A DNA stretch of 13,587 nucleotides from CAYTQK01 sp964439745 (lineage in GTDB: Bacteria; Desulfobacterota; Desulfobacteria; Desulfobacterales; Desulfosudaceae). Position numbers and translations under genes: made by a program. This document shows, piece by piece, positions 6,139-12,436 of this stretch; the stretch's first letter is position 1; the number at the start of each line of letters is the position of its first letter. The stretch covers positions 1 to 13,587 of the forward strand of contig CAYTQK010000068.1 in NCBI GenBank assembly GCA_964439745.1. Direction: 5' to 3'. The notes beneath the pieces were generated by a model, which was not told the DNA's origin, did no database searches, and was given only the letters and a program-made list of their open reading frames with translations.

Positions 6139-8649
6139 TTATTTTCGAGCGGGGAGGATCAGCCGCAGTCGTTCCCCTCGGGTTCGCATGATAACCGCCC
6201 CATCCCGGCCGGTACAGTATACTTCCGCCGGGCAGGCCTCATAGCGGTCGAGAACCTCGGGGTGGGGATAACCGTAGCGATTATTGTGGCCGGCGGAGAT
6301 GATGATCTGCCGCGGGCGGACCTGTTCCAGGAAGGCGGCCGTGCTGGAGGTACGGCTGCCGTGGTGGGGGGCAATCAGGACCGTGCTGGCCAGTCGCTTC
6401 CCGGCGCGGGCCGCCAGCTCTTCCTCTCCGCGTTTCATCAGATCGCCGGGGAATAAAAAAGAAATCTGGCCGCAGGAGATCCGCAGGACCAGGCTGTTGT
6501 TGTTGGTATTGCGCCAGGCCTGGTCTTTTTTGCGGGCGGTAAAATCCGGCGGGGGATAGAGGATATCGATATCAATTCCGTTTATCCGCCGGCTGCCGAG
6601 CAGTTGGTCCAGCGGCGGCCTGGCGATTTTCTTTTTGCGGAGGACCCGCCTTACCTCGCGGTATGGTTCGGACTCCACGGCTTCCCCATTGGACCAGAAG
6701 TTTTTGACGTGAAAATGTTCGGCGATATACCGCAGTCCGGCCAGATGGTCCGTATCCGGGTGGGTCAGGACGAGGGTGTCGACCGCGGCGATCTTGTTTC
6801 GCCACAAAAAAGGGGCCACAATCATTTTGCCGACGTCAAAAGTAGTGCTGCCGGTAAAGCCGCCGCCGTCGATGAGCAGGCACCGGCCGCCGGGTATTTC
6901 GATCAGGGCCGCATTGCCCTGTCCCACATCCAGAACGGTGACGCGCAGGTCGTCATGCAGCCAGCGCCGCTGAACCCAGTAGCCGGCATCCGTGGCCAGG
7001 ATGAGAACGGCCAGGATTGCCGCGGCAGCGGCCAGCCGGTCGCGCCGGTTGGCGGATCCGGAGCTGCTGTCCGGGATCTTTCCGGCGTTTATCCTAAGAT
7101 TTTCCGGCGGGGAGGGCCGGAGAAGCCGCAGCAGGCTCCAGAGCAGGGTGTAAAAGCAGAGAATTTCCAGCCGGCTGGGGGTGACGGTGTACACCGCGGC
7201 CCAGGCATGGCCGGCCAGCCAGCGGGCCAGGACTAGGGCTCCCTGGATAACCATGGCAGCCCCCTGGAAGCAGAGCCAGGAAAGGTCGGGGCTGAATGCG
7301 GAAACGGCCGCCCCGGTCAACCCCAGGGGAACGGCGACAAAACCAATCAGCGGTACCATGAAACAGTTGGCGGCCAACCCCACCAGGGAGACCTGGTTGA
7401 AATAGAACATGGCCAGGGGCGCGGTGCCGAGGATGGCGAACAGGGATACCAGCAGAAAACCGATTCCCCGATGGCTCCAGCGGGAGCGAATTTTCTGCAG
7501 ACGTCCGGATACGGTTGACATGCCGCAGATGATAAAGAAAACCGCCGCAAAAGAGAACTGGAAAGAAACGGAAAAAAGAGCGGGCGGGTGCAGCACCAGG
7601 ATAATCAGGGCGGCCAGGGCCAGGGTATTCAGGAGGGTGTGCTTTTTGCCCACCACAATGGCGGTCAGAAAAACGGCCACCATGATGACCGCCCGCTGAG
7701 TGGAAGGCGCCATGCCGGCCAACAGACCGTAGGCGATCACCGTCGCCATTGTCGGCGGGGCGGCGGCTTTTGCGACCCATCCCCGCCAGGTCAGGGCGGG
7801 GACGAAGCTCAGCAGGCGGGTCAGTGACCAAAAGCAGATAGTGGCGATGATGCCGACATGGAGGCCGGAGATGGCCAAAAGATGCCCCGCCCCCACCAGG
7901 TTGAAAATTTTTCGTACCTCCGGCGGTAGTTCTTTTTTGCGGCCGAGAATCAATGCCTGGAGAACCGCCGCGGTCTCCTCCGAAGGGCCGCTTTTTTCCA
8001 TCCGGACGGCCAGCCGCTGCCGGATTTTTTGCACCGGGACGACCGGGGCCGGGACGTCGGACCGTCCCAGAACAGTGACCCGTTCGGCTGCCGCGTAGGC
8101 CAGACCAGAGACCCCTTGAAAGGCCAGGTACCGTTCGTAATCAAAGGCCCCCGGGTTTTTAAAATTGGACGGCCGGCGGATACGGCCGGGAAAACGAATA
8201 CTGGAGCCGGGAAGCAGGCCGGACATCTTTCCGTAAATTTTCACCCGTAGACACCCGGAGGCGTCCACCGTCTGTTTGCCGGAGACCAGACGCCGGGTTT
8301 GCAGCAGAAAATGGCAGTTTTCCGCTTGACGGGTGGGCTGGCTGATGATGGTGCCGGTAATGGTCCACCAGGTCTGTCCGGCAAAGCGGCTGACGTGGCC
8401 GGCAGGAAAGTCCGGAAACATGTATCCGGTCATGGCGAACCAGCCGGTGAAAAAGAAGCATAGCAGGGCTGGCGGGATAGTACGCTTGCGCCGGCAAAAG
8501 GCGATAACCAGCCAGGCCGCCCCGGCCAGGGAGGCCAAGGCGCTGATTTCCCGGGCAAGAAAAAAACGTTCCCCGGCCAGCAGGCCGGCGATCAGCGCCC
8601 CCAGCAGGGGCGCCAGCGGATACCGGGAATATGCAGACATAACGACCAT
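6139..8649 (-). CDS. comEC: ComEC/Rec2-type DNA uptake channel protein
   Basis: The 836-residue protein shows all three ComEC parts. Residues 1-200 hold N-terminal membrane helices and the DUF4131-type segment, including FKNPGAFDYERYL. Residues about 225-510 form the polytopic competence domain, with AISGLHVG (259-266), APSTQRA (314-320) and FQFSFAAVFF (363-372). Residues about 565-836 form a metallo-beta-lactamase-like domain with VLDVGQGNA (572-580), LLIDGGG, LTHPDTDH (628-635) and APHHGSR. ComEC carries single-stranded DNA across the inner membrane during natural transformation, and the C-terminal domain may be the strand-degrading nuclease. The metal-binding residues look intact and the length is normal. 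The start is ATG 8649; ATG 8640 is an in-frame alternative, and neither has a strong ribosome site. It follows murA by 39 bases, so a shared transcript is likely. No other competence gene is in the window, so transformation itself is not shown. Confidence 0.93.
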   Translation of the reverse strand: MVVMSAYSRYPLAPLLGALIAGLLAGERFFLAREISALASLAGAAWLVIAFCRRKRTIPPALLCFFFTGWFAMTGYMFPDFPAGHVSRFAGQTWWTITGTIISQPTRQAENCHFLLQTRRLVSGKQTVDASGCLRVKIYGKMSGLLPGSSIRFPGRIRRPSNFKNPGAFDYERYLAFQGVSGLAYAAAERVTVLGRSDVPAPVVPVQKIRQRLAVRMEKSGPSEETAAVLQALILGRKKELPPEVRKIFNLVGAGHLLAISGLHVGIIATICFWSLTRLLSFVPALTWRGWVAKAAAPPTMATVIAYGLLAGMAPSTQRAVIMVAVFLTAIVVGKKHTLLNTLALAALIILVLHPPALFSVSFQFSFAAVFFIICGMSTVSGRLQKIRSRWSHRGIGFLLVSLFAILGTAPLAMFYFNQVSLVGLAANCFMVPLIGFVAVPLGLTGAAVSAFSPDLSWLCFQGAAMVIQGALVLARWLAGHAWAAVYTVTPSRLEILCFYTLLWSLLRLLRPSPPENLRINAGKIPDSSSGSANRRDRLAAAAAILAVLILATDAGYWVQRRWLHDDLRVTVLDVGQGNAALIEIPGGRCLLIDGGGFTGSTTFDVGKMIVAPFLWRNKIAAVDTLVLTHPDTDHLAGLRYIAEHFHVKNFWSNGEAVESEPYREVRRVLRKKKIARPPLDQLLGSRRINGIDIDILYPPPDFTARKKDQAWRNTNNNSLVLRISCGQISFLFPGDLMKRGEEELAARAGKRLASTVLIAPHHGSRTSSTAAFLEQVRPRQIIISAGHNNRYGYPHPEVLDRYEACPAEVYCTGRDGAVIMRTRGERLRLILPARK

Positions 8650-8688
8650 CCGTGGTCTCTTCGGGCCGAGACGACCCTGTCCAGGAAA

Positions 8689-9945
8689 TTAAAATCCTTT
8701 TTTTCGCCAGATAGCGGCGCCCAGACGCTCGAATTTTTTCTCCATGGCTTCGTAACCGCGGTCCAGGTGATAGACCCGGTTGATTGCGGTGGTTCCTGCG
8801 GCGACCAGTCCGGCCAACACCAGGGAGGCGCTGGCCCGCAGATCCGAGGCCATGACCGGCGCGCCGGAAAGACGGGAGACACCGGTCACCATGGCGGAAT
8901 TTCCGGAAACGGTGATGTCGGCACCAAGGCGTTCCAGTTCGCTGACATGGATAAAACGGTTTTCAAAAATGGTTTCGGTAATGACCGACAGACCGCCGGC
9001 CACCGACATCATGGCCATGAACTGGGCCTGCATGTCCGTGGGAAAGCCCGGGTAGGGCAGGGTTTTGATGTCGACGCTGCGCAATCGGTCCGGTCCGGAG
9101 ACGTGAACGGCGGTGTCGTCAATTTCGACGCGGGTGCCGGTCTGCCGGAGCTTTTCAATTTGACCCGTCATGTGGGCGGGCTCGCAGCCCCGCACGGAAA
9201 TTTCGCCCCGGGTCAGGGCGGCCGCGGCCATGAAAGTGCCGGCCTCGATGCGGTCGGGAATGATGGTCGCCTTGATCGGCGACAATGCGGAGACCCCCTG
9301 AATGGTGATGGCGGAGGTGCCGGCGCCCCGGATATCCGCTCCCATCTGGTTCAACGCCGCGGCCAGGGCGGTTACTTCCGGTTCACAGGCGGCATTGCGC
9401 AGCTCGGTAGTGCCCTCGGCCAGTACCGCGGCCATCATCAGGTTCTCCGTGCCGGTAACGCTGGGAATATCAAAATAGATGGTGCCGCCCCGCAGCCGGC
9501 CGGCGGTGACGTCTACATAGCCGTGGGCCAGTTCGACGGTGGCGCCCAGGATTTCCAGCCCCTGCAGGTGAAAATTGATGGGGCGGGCACCGATGGCGCA
9601 GCCGCCGGGCATGGATACCCGGGCCTTGCCCAGACGCGCCACCAGTGGGCAGAGGACCAGGATGGAGGCCCGCATTTTCCGGACCAGTTCATAGGGGGCT
9701 TCATGAACGGACACGTTCCGGGAGTCGATCCGGGCGGTATTGTCGGCAAAATCCACCCGGGCGCCGAGGTGTTCCAGCAGCTGGATAATGCTGCGGATAT
9801 CCCGGAGGTCGGGCACGTTTTCATACTCGCAGACGCCATCTGTCAGCAGGGCGGAGGCCAGAATGGGCAGGGCCGCGTTTTTGGCTCCGCTGATGACGAC
9901 TTCCCCGGAAAGGGGGCGGCCGCCCTCGATTATGATCTGGTCCAT
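8689..9945 (-). CDS. murA: UDP-N-acetylglucosamine 1-carboxyvinyltransferase (MurA)
   Basis: MurA transfers enolpyruvate from phosphoenolpyruvate to UDP-GlcNAc, the first committed cytoplasmic step of peptidoglycan synthesis and the target of fosfomycin. The 418-residue product begins MDQIIIEGGRPLSGEV and carries SGAKNAALP with Lys22, the active-site loop GGCAIGARP with Cys116 (equivalent to the fosfomycin-reactive Cys115 of E. coli), and PGFPTDMQAQ with the catalytic Asp. A fosfomycin-sensitive Cys form is therefore predicted. The start at 9945 is chosen because AAGGGGG lies 8 bases upstream and the N-terminus matches the family; the frame stays open to 10083, but those 46 codons cross the terminator hairpin and have no family resemblance. 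comEC follows 39 bases downstream. The intrinsic terminator ends only about 30 bases before the start codon, leaving little room for a dedicated promoter. Confidence 0.96.
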   Translation of the reverse strand: MDQIIIEGGRPLSGEVVISGAKNAALPILASALLTDGVCEYENVPDLRDIRSIIQLLEHLGARVDFADNTARIDSRNVSVHEAPYELVRKMRASILVLCPLVARLGKARVSMPGGCAIGARPINFHLQGLEILGATVELAHGYVDVTAGRLRGGTIYFDIPSVTGTENLMMAAVLAEGTTELRNAACEPEVTALAAALNQMGADIRGAGTSAITIQGVSALSPIKATIIPDRIEAGTFMAAAALTRGEISVRGCEPAHMTGQIEKLRQTGTRVEIDDTAVHVSGPDRLRSVDIKTLPYPGFPTDMQAQFMAMMSVAGGLSVITETIFENRFIHVSELERLGADITVSGNSAMVTGVSRLSGAPVMASDLRASASLVLAGLVAAGTTAINRVYHLDRGYEAMEKKFERLGAAIWRKKGF

Positions 9946-9953
9946 GCGCTTGT

Positions 9954-9960
9954 CCCCCTT
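9954..9960 (-). promoter_or_regulatory. Ribosome binding site of murA
   Basis: On the minus strand AAGGGGG lies 8 bases before the ATG at 9945. It decides the murA start against longer in-frame readings, which run into the terminator hairpin. Confidence 0.75.
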
Positions 9961-9973
9961 GTTATGAATGGAT

Positions 9974-10006
9974 AAAAAAGCGCCCCGGCCGCATGACCGG
10001 GGCGCT
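9974..10006 (-). terminator. Intrinsic (rho-independent) terminator of the qrc operon, just upstream of murA
   Basis: On the minus strand AGCGCCCCGG (10006-9997) and CCGGGGCGCT (9988-9979) form a perfect 10-bp GC-rich stem with an 8-base loop, directly followed by a run of T ending ...GCTTTTTTATC. Orientation and T-tract show it acts on transcripts arriving from the qrc genes. It could also attenuate transcription into murA. Confidence 0.9.
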
Positions 10007-10011
10007 GTGTC

Positions 10012-10120
10012 AGGTAATCGTACCGGCGGATGCCGACAGTATTCCACGAAGCCGGAGCGGCGGACGTCCGGCTTCCACGGCACCGAGCCACCGTATCGCC
10101 CTAAGCAGGGCCGCTTACCT
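10012..10120 (-). other. Foldable 109-base segment between the small membrane-protein gene and the terminator
   Basis: Several complementary segments nest here. An outer AGGTAA/TTACCT pairs 10115-10120 with 10012-10017, and GCGG/CCGC pairs 10111-10114 with 10026-10029. A middle TGCCG/CGGCA pairs 10078-10082 with 10031-10035 and encloses an 8-bp perfect hairpin (10068-10075 with 10048-10055, 12-base loop). A separate short hairpin CCCT/AGGG lies at 10099-10110. I recognise no known riboswitch or small-RNA consensus in it. In a GC-rich genome such pairings can occur by chance, so this is only a candidate structured 3' UTR or leader. Confidence 0.3.
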
Positions 10121-10286
10121 AATGGTCGTCATGGGACGACGAGTCGCCGCTGCCGTAAGTGTCGTAGATGGCTTTCAGAATGCAGTAGGCCATGCCCAGC
10201 CCCAGGATGGACAACGCATACCAGAGTCCGCCGTGAAATACCAAGTGCGCCGTATCCCAGTGCCATTCAAATAAAAACGGTAACAT
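10119..10286 (-). CDS. Small single-helix membrane protein encoded behind qrcD, function unknown
   Basis: A 55-codon frame starts at ATG 10286, preceded 5 bases upstream by a perfect AGGAGG (10292-10297), and ends with TAG. It lies 36 bases downstream of the qrcD stop on the same strand, before the operon's terminator. The product begins MLPFLFEWHWDTAHLVFHGG, continues with a hydrophobic stretch LWYALSILGLGMAYCILKAI (about residues 21-40) that would form one membrane helix, and ends in a polar Ser/Asp/His tail (GSGDSSSHDDH). Two His residues (9, 15) and an aromatic-rich start precede the helix. I know no named family for it. Strong ribosome site, position and composition argue for a real gene, probably a small accessory subunit or assembly factor of the membrane complex encoded upstream. 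That role is inference from position only. Confidence 0.72.
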   Translation of the reverse strand: MLPFLFEWHWDTAHLVFHGGLWYALSILGLGMAYCILKAIYDTYGSGDSSSHDDH

Positions 10287-10291
10287 GTCAG

Positions 10292-10297
10292 CCTCCT
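10292..10297 (-). promoter_or_regulatory. Ribosome binding site of the small membrane-protein gene
   Basis: A perfect AGGAGG on the minus strand lies 5 bases before the ATG at 10286. It is among the strongest ribosome sites in the window and is the main sequence evidence that the 55-codon frame is translated. Confidence 0.75.
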
Positions 10298-10322
10298 GTG
10301 CAATTTATGGGTAACCGGCCGG

Positions 10323-11564
10323 CTACCGGGTCACCGTGTTCAATTCTTTTTCCTGCGGAAAAATCGGCAGGTAGCGGTGTGCCACGGCAATGAGGATAAT
10401 ACCGTAGGCTACCGGCAGGATGGTGGTGGCCACTTCCTGCCAGCTGGGCAGGTACAGGGCCCATTCGTCAAAGGGCATGACCGGCACGGCCATAACCTGC
10501 AGGACCATGACCCAGCGGTTGATGCTGATGCCGATACAGGCCAGCACCGTCGCCAGTACCAGCAGTTTGGGATTGCTGCGGACCTTGGCGGAGAGCAGCA
10601 TCAGGCCGGGGATAACGCCGCCGACGACGATTTCGGCGATCAGAATCCAGAGGCCGTAAAACCCGTTGTTGCTGTAAAAATCGCCCAGCGTGAATCCCTG
10701 GGCCGGAGCCGTGACCGCGGCCCAGTAAATGGTATCAACAATCTTGGCGATAATATAGGTGGTAAGCATCCAGCCGGAAATCCTGGCCAGGGTGTTGATG
10801 GCCTTGTCGCCGACCAGTTTCTTGCGGGTTATTTTTTCGGTAATCTTGGTCACCAGGATGGTGAAACAGGGGCCGCAGGCGGCCGCCGACCAGGTAAAGA
10901 GGAAAAAAGTGGTCGGCCAGACCAAAAGGGCCTCCCGGAAGGCGAAGGGACGGCCGAACAGCACGCCGGCCACGCCGCCCAGGGATCCCTGGTGGAAGAA
11001 AGACAAAAAGGCGCCGGTGGCGGCAAACACGGCCATGATTTCGTGCATGTTGTGGGCCAGGTTGTGCAGCAGGGGGACCTGGTTGAGCTTGCGGTTTTCC
11101 AGGATCAGGGGAATAAATTCAATGGTCAGCACGGCAAAGTAGCAGGACAGGCAGAAGGCCACCTCGGTCAGCATGGAATGGACATTGGCGTGCCAGAAGA
11201 TGAACCATCCCCGCAGGGGCTGACCGATATCAATGGCCAGGATCAGCAGCGCTGAACTGTAGCAGATAAACCCGATCACCACCGCGAAATTGATGATGTT
11301 TTTCAGTTCGTCTTTGCCCACCAGGTATTTTAAAAAACCGGTGAAAAAGGCGCCGCCGCCCAGGGCGATAACCGCCAGGTCCGCCCAGATCCAGAGGGCG
11401 AATCCGTAATAATCGTTCATGTTGGTCTGGTTGAGCCCCTTGATCCAGCATAGCAGCATGGCATAAACACCCCACAGCAAGACCACGCCCACGACCACGA
11501 TGCCGAGGATGAACACCGGCAGGGGACAGCGCTTCACTCCTTTGGGAATCAGTGCGGAATCCAT
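10323..11564 (-). CDS. qrcD: Menaquinone reductase (Qrc complex) integral membrane subunit, NrfD/PsrC family
   Basis: The 413-residue polytopic protein has about ten hydrophobic segments and belongs to the NrfD/PsrC family of quinone-interacting membrane anchors. It is recognised as QrcD-like from its start (MDSALIPKGVKRCPL), the conserved WIWADLAVIALGGGAFFTGF, the HANVHSMLTEVAFCLSCY segment with acidic and His residues inside the membrane, and its order directly after a qrcC-like gene. In Qrc this subunit takes electrons from the iron-sulfur subunit and reduces menaquinone. The start at 11564 is preferred because AGGGAG lies 10 bases upstream and the family-like N-terminus begins there. An in-frame ATG at 11618 would add 18 polar residues but has no ribosome site. 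It lies 61 bases after qrcC. Another quinone-linked NrfD complex cannot be fully excluded because the cytochrome gene is not in view. Confidence 0.82.
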   Translation of the reverse strand: MDSALIPKGVKRCPLPVFILGIVVVGVVLLWGVYAMLLCWIKGLNQTNMNDYYGFALWIWADLAVIALGGGAFFTGFLKYLVGKDELKNIINFAVVIGFICYSSALLILAIDIGQPLRGWFIFWHANVHSMLTEVAFCLSCYFAVLTIEFIPLILENRKLNQVPLLHNLAHNMHEIMAVFAATGAFLSFFHQGSLGGVAGVLFGRPFAFREALLVWPTTFFLFTWSAAACGPCFTILVTKITEKITRKKLVGDKAINTLARISGWMLTTYIIAKIVDTIYWAAVTAPAQGFTLGDFYSNNGFYGLWILIAEIVVGGVIPGLMLLSAKVRSNPKLLVLATVLACIGISINRWVMVLQVMAVPVMPFDEWALYLPSWQEVATTILPVAYGIILIAVAHRYLPIFPQEKELNTVTR

Positions 11565-11574
11565 AAATGATATA

Positions 11575-11580
11575 CTCCCT
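11575..11580 (-). promoter_or_regulatory. Ribosome binding site supporting the internal qrcD start
   Basis: AGGGAG on the minus strand stands 10 bases before the ATG at 11564. No comparable site precedes the upstream in-frame ATG at 11618, so this site decides the preferred start. Confidence 0.55.
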
Positions 11581-11625
11581 GTTCGTGCTTGGTTATCCGT
11601 TTCTTCCAGGATCGTCATTCATTAA

Positions 11626-12414
11626 TCAGTTGTCGATGCTGACGTAATTGTCAGCCAGTTCCCGGACCCATTTTCTGCTGGACAGGTAATAGACCTTGGG
11701 GTTGGTACCGAGGCGTTCCAGCAGGCGGAAGGCATTGGGATTCCTCGGTTTGCCGTGGTGTTCGGGATCCGGATCGACAATGCGGGTAACGGCGTGCTCC
11801 TTTTTGCTCAGGTCGCCGAAGACGATGGCCCCGGCCGGGCAGGCCTGGGTGCAGGCGGTCTGGTATTCGTCCTCGGCCAGTTCCTTCCGTCCTTCGAGAT
11901 AGGCCTTTTCCATGGCCAGCTGGTAGCGATGAAAGCAGAAGGTGCATTTTTCCACCACCCCCCGCATGCGGGGGGAAACATTGGGGCTGAGGTACTCTTT
12001 CATGCCTTCCGGCCAGACCGGATCCCACCAATTGAAATAACGGGCGTGATAGGGACAGGAGGCCATGCAGTACCGGCAGCCGAAGCACCGGGTCGGTATC
12101 TGGCTGACGATCCCGGAGGAATGATCATAATCAGTGGCCACGGCCGGACAGACCGAAACACAGGGAGGATGGCCGTGGTCGCCTTCGCATTGCATGCAGG
12201 GCCGGGGCAGGTAGCAGATCTCCGTTTCCGGGAAAGGTTTACCGTTGGTAAGTTTATAGACCCGGAGCCAGGTGATGCTGAGCTTTTTGTCGGATTCATC
12301 CTTCCGGAAGGAAACATTGTTCTCCGCCATGCAGGCCACCATGCAGGAACCGCAGCCCGTGCATTTATCAAGGTCTATGACCATTCCGTACTTTTTACTC
12401 TGGGTATGTTTCAT
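11626..12414 (-). CDS. qrcC: Menaquinone reductase (Qrc complex) iron-sulfur subunit, four-cluster ferredoxin
   Basis: The 262-residue protein has 16 cysteines in four ferredoxin-type groups: C18/C21/C24/C28 (CTGCGSCMVAC), C73/C76/C85/C89, C110/C113/C116/C120 (CFGCRYCMASCP) and C157/C160/C188/C192 (CTFC...CTQACP). This is the layout of the HybA/NrfC/PsrB-type electron-transfer subunits that link a molybdopterin-family subunit to an NrfD-type membrane subunit. In Qrc it carries electrons from the periplasmic B subunit to the quinone site. It has no signal peptide of its own (MKHTQSKKYGMVIDLDKC), as expected if it is exported with a Tat-bearing partner. The start at 12414 is supported by AGAGG 5 bases upstream. 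It lies 22 bases after the qrcB stop and 61 bases before the preferred qrcD start. All ligand positions look filled, so four clusters are possible. Confidence 0.85.
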   Translation of the reverse strand: MKHTQSKKYGMVIDLDKCTGCGSCMVACMAENNVSFRKDESDKKLSITWLRVYKLTNGKPFPETEICYLPRPCMQCEGDHGHPPCVSVCPAVATDYDHSSGIVSQIPTRCFGCRYCMASCPYHARYFNWWDPVWPEGMKEYLSPNVSPRMRGVVEKCTFCFHRYQLAMEKAYLEGRKELAEDEYQTACTQACPAGAIVFGDLSKKEHAVTRIVDPDPEHHGKPRNPNAFRLLERLGTNPKVYYLSSRKWVRELADNYVSIDN

Positions 12415-12436
12415 GAGAACCTCTTGTCTTTCTCAA

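Noticed and set aside
6119..6195. A tRNA-like motif: AGCTCAATGGG followed by GAGC and GGGTTCG on the plus strand
   Set aside because: The implied D-loop is far too long, no acceptor stem can be formed, and most of it lies inside the comEC coding region on the other strand.
8767..9975. A 402-codon open frame on the plus strand opposite murA
   Set aside because: It is the antisense of a clear murA gene with low-complexity Gly/Asp/Gln-rich translation and no family motif.
9946..10083. In-frame N-terminal extension of MurA by 46 codons
   Set aside because: The extension covers the terminator hairpin, has no resemblance to MurA, and the strong ribosome site sits just before the start at 9945.
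10307..10325. GGTAACCGGCCGGCTACC near-palindrome behind qrcD
   Set aside because: The arms meet without a loop and contain a mismatch; it overlaps the qrcD stop region and is easily explained by chance in GC-rich DNA.
10377..11255. A 292-codon open frame on the plus strand opposite qrcD
   Set aside because: The opposite strand encodes a recognisable NrfD-family membrane protein; the antisense product is Gly/Gln/Asp-rich without motifs.
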